From Rhizobium sp. AC27/96 (lineage in GTDB: Bacteria; Pseudomonadota; Alphaproteobacteria; Rhizobiales; Rhizobiaceae), in the NCBI RefSeq assembly GCF_001692325.1, contig NZ_LXKN01000066.1, positions 1 through 64,000 on the forward strand: a stretch of 64,000 nucleotides of DNA. The letters are read 5' to 3'. Under the pieces are notes generated by a model. It saw nothing but the letters and a program-made list of their open reading frames with translations. It was not told the origin of the DNA and ran no database searches. The translations under genes were made by a program, and so were the position numbers. Shown here piece by piece: positions 62,244-64,000 of this stretch (the stretch's first letter is position 1; every line of letters starts with the position of its first letter).

Positions 62244-62840
62244 TCAAAGTGCTGCCAGCCATTGGTGGTTTGGATGGACGAGCTCGAGCCATAGCCGGAG
62301 CGTTTCTCTTTCCGCGGGATCGAGGCGGGGCAGGGCTAGTGCGAAATCCGCCTCATCCTTGTCCCGAAGATATTTCGCCTTGAACAGCAACACGGCGGCG
62401 GGCGCCATATAGGGTATTCCCGTGTCGCTGATCCGGATTATCTCGGAACGGGGCGCCTGGATGGATGTGTCCCGCTTGTAGATCCAGGTCGACGGCGTTC
62501 CTCTTTCGAGCATCATATCGACACGCCAGCGCGCGGTACCGGAATCGAGGCCCCATAGCTGCGAGACATGTGGCGGCGGCGATCTGCCGGGCTCAAGATA
62601 CTCGATGACCCCTGCATGAACGGTGAAGAAATCGAGCTCTTTCAATATCTCGCGAAACTCCGGCACGCTTTCCGGCAGTATCGCAAACTCCAGATCCTCA
62701 TGCTCTCGCGTCTGTCTGCCATGCCAAAGGTCGAGTGCCCATCCGCCGACCACATACCAGAGTCCGGAGGCGTGCTTCAGTCGGCTTGCAAGTTCGGAGG
62801 GCCGCCATGGAGACCAGGCATCGTCAGAGACCGGATTCAT
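62244..62840 (-). CDS. Nucleotidyltransferase-fold protein (aminoglycoside adenylyltransferase-like)
   Basis: A 198-residue protein with the polymerase-beta-like nucleotidyltransferase motif YVVGGWALDLWHGRQTREHEDLEFAI near residues 29-54 (in parts). The acidic pair sits in EDLEF, and WRVDMML near 105 carries a further Asp. The layout matches AadB/LinB-type transferases and related unknown proteins. A resistance role cannot be claimed from sequence. It is convergent with the ureidoglycine gene. No clear partner is seen. Confidence 0.78.
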   Translation of the reverse strand: MNPVSDDAWSPWRPSELASRLKHASGLWYVVGGWALDLWHGRQTREHEDLEFAILPESVPEFREILKELDFFTVHAGVIEYLEPGRSPPPHVSQLWGLDSGTARWRVDMMLERGTPSTWIYKRDTSIQAPRSEIIRISDTGIPYMAPAAVLLFKAKYLRDKDEADFALALPRLDPAERETLRLWLELVHPNHQWLAAL

Positions 62841-63032
62841 TGATCATTCAATCCATATCGAAGTGTGGAGGTGTTATCCGCCGGGCGAACGCGGAGCGAC
62901 GCTTACCACAGACCTACCGGCATCACGACTGTTCCTCGCCCTAAAACCGATCTCCTCTTGAGCTTCGGCTGTGAGCCAAAGCATATGTCCGGATACGTTG
63001 ACACTAAGGCACGCGTGAAAGATAGAGACGGC

Positions 63033-63473
63033 ATGATCGATCTTGCAGCTTACTTCGGCCTATTCCTGGCGGCGCTTGCTGCTGCGACGATCCTGCCCAT
63101 GCAATCCGAAGCCGTGCTTGTCGGCATGCTACTGACGGAGAGTTACCCGGTCTTGGCGCTGGTTACAGTCGCAAGCCTCGGTAATGTGCTCGGTTCCCTG
63201 GCGAACTGGGGGCTGGGACGATGGATCGAGCGCTTTCGCCATCGATCGTGGTTTCCGGTCGGCGATCGCGCCATGGAACGGGCGCAGGGATGGTATCGCC
63301 GCTATGGGCGATGGTCGTTGTTGGCAAGCTGGCTTCCCATCGTCGGCGATCCGATCACCGTGGTTGCCGGCGCCTTGCGCGAACCGTTGCCGACGTTTCT
63401 TCTGCTGGTCGCTATCGCCAAGATCGGCCGCTATGTCGCGCTCGCCATGGCAACGACAAGCCTTGCGTCATGA
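63033..63473 (+). CDS. YqaA/DedA-like inner-membrane protein
   Basis: A 146-residue membrane protein with about four hydrophobic segments: FGLFLAALAAATILPMQSEA (8-27), AVLVGMLL, ASLGNVLGSLANWGLGRWIE and the conserved YGRWSLLASWLPIVGDPITVVAGALR (near 96-121, in parts). It matches the YqaA branch of the SNARE-associated/DedA family, in which the Arg and Gly/Asp residues of that loop are conserved. ATG 63033 gives the family length. The role is membrane homeostasis or lipid flipping by analogy. Confidence 0.85.
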   Translation: MIDLAAYFGLFLAALAAATILPMQSEAVLVGMLLTESYPVLALVTVASLGNVLGSLANWGLGRWIERFRHRSWFPVGDRAMERAQGWYRRYGRWSLLASWLPIVGDPITVVAGALREPLPTFLLLVAIAKIGRYVALAMATTSLAS

Positions 63474-63521
63474 AGTGCCAGGCAATGGCAATTTCGCTGG
63501 CGAAGCGGACGCGCGGGGATT

Positions 63522-64000
63522 TCAGCAGGTAGAGCCCCAGCGAACCGTGTATTCGTGGGTTACGGTTGCAGTGCCATCCTTGCCGAGGACCTGATCTTCG
63601 ATGAAGCCGACGATCGTATCCATGTAGGCGTTGATATCGAGCGCAAGCGTGGTCAGATCGTTGCATTCCCACATAGCGAGGTTGACGCCATCCTGCCCGA
63701 TGATCGCGAGATCCTCCGGCACCTTCCTGCCGAGCACGCGTGTCGCCGCATCTCGAACGCCGATTGCCATCACGTCGTTTCCGCAGACGACCGCATCGAT
63801 CGACGATCGGCGAAGCAGCACGACGGCCTCCTTGAAGCCTGATTCGTAGGAATAGTCGCCATGGCTTTCCGCGACGAAGCTGAGGCCGTGCTGGGCGAGC
63901 GCATCGGCAAACCAGCTTTTGCGCTGCTTGTCGATCCAGCTGGAGTTGCGGCCGGTGAGATATGCGAAACGGCTTCGCCCGGAAGCTACCGCCTTGGCGA
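63522..64000 (-). CDS. LacI-family regulator, C-terminal part (runs off the window)
   Basis: The minus-strand frame is open from the right edge to its stop at 63522, giving about 158 residues of a LacI-type sugar-binding domain: SSWIDKQRKSWFADALAQHG, split near the edge, then SIDAVVCGNDVMAIGVRDAA and IIGQDGVNLAMWE with the late ALDINAYMDTIVGFI helix. The N-terminal helix-turn-helix lies outside. The ligand is unknown. Confidence 0.88.
   Translation of the reverse strand, partial: AKAVASGRSRFAYLTGRNSSWIDKQRKSWFADALAQHGLSFVAESHGDYSYESGFKEAVVLLRRSSIDAVVCGNDVMAIGVRDAATRVLGRKVPEDLAIIGQDGVNLAMWECNDLTTLALDINAYMDTIVGFIEDQVLGKDGTATVTHEYTVRWGSTC

Noticed and set aside
1..64000. CRISPR arrays, tRNA or rRNA genes, insertion sequences, integrases or replication origins
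   Set aside because: I looked for regular repeats, cloverleaf-like genes, transposase or integrase motifs and repABC-type genes and found none that I could support.

Overview
The window looks like part of a Rhizobiales (Rhizobium/Agrobacterium-type) replicon, probably a megaplasmid or the accessory part of a chromosome. The DNA is GC-rich with strong alphaproteobacterial codon bias. It is packed with ABC uptake systems, each with a local GntR, LacI, LysR, AraC, IclR or TetR regulator and a short catabolic operon. I see no tRNA, rRNA, CRISPR array, insertion sequence, phage gene or replication origin.

Layout. 0-5 kb: end of an unknown gene, an aldehyde dehydrogenase, then on the minus strand a cytoplasmic GH15 glucoamylase followed by a polyphosphate-glucokinase-like ROK kinase. 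5-11 kb: a NitT/TauT-type ABC importer with its GntR regulator, divergent from a fumarylacetoacetate-hydrolase-family enzyme and a KynB-like cyclase. 11-18.8 kb: an MFS transporter, then a complete beta-hydroxyaspartate cycle cluster (bhcR divergent from bhcABCD) followed by an unusual GAPDH/Epd-like dehydrogenase. 18.9-27 kb: SDR and LysR genes, an RND efflux pair, two small unknown proteins and a DsbA-like protein. 27-32.2 kb: a ribose-type sugar importer and a divergent LacI regulator with a repeat-rich operator region. 32.4-40.6 kb: a polar amino-acid ABC importer, two NodB-fold hydrolases (the second lacks a metal histidine), an MmgE/PrpD protein, an argininosuccinate-lyase-family C-N lyase and a LysR regulator. 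This resembles a pathway for iminodisuccinate-like aminopolycarboxylates. 40.6-48 kb: ordinary transporters, regulators and hydrolases. 48-62.2 kb: an island with an oligopeptide-type ABC importer, three amidohydrolases (one fused in frame to an ABC ATPase), a GntR regulator, a flavin-reductase-like protein, a hydantoin/allantoin-racemase-like protein, a periplasmic ankyrin protein and a ureidoglycine aminohydrolase. 62.2-64 kb: a nucleotidyltransferase, a YqaA-like membrane protein and the C-terminal part of a LacI regulator that runs off the window.

How the parts may connect (inference). The 48-62 kb island looks built to take up a nitrogen heterocycle or ureide and degrade it. If it follows the allantoin route, one product is glyoxylate. 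The beta-hydroxyaspartate cycle at 13-18 kb assimilates glyoxylate, using aspartate as amino donor. The putative iminodisuccinate operon would release aspartate and fumarate. The three systems have separate regulators, so a metabolic link is a hypothesis. A repeated operator, ATTGTC(T/A)ACAAT, occurs three times in the 49-59 kb island and suggests that its GntR protein controls the whole island.
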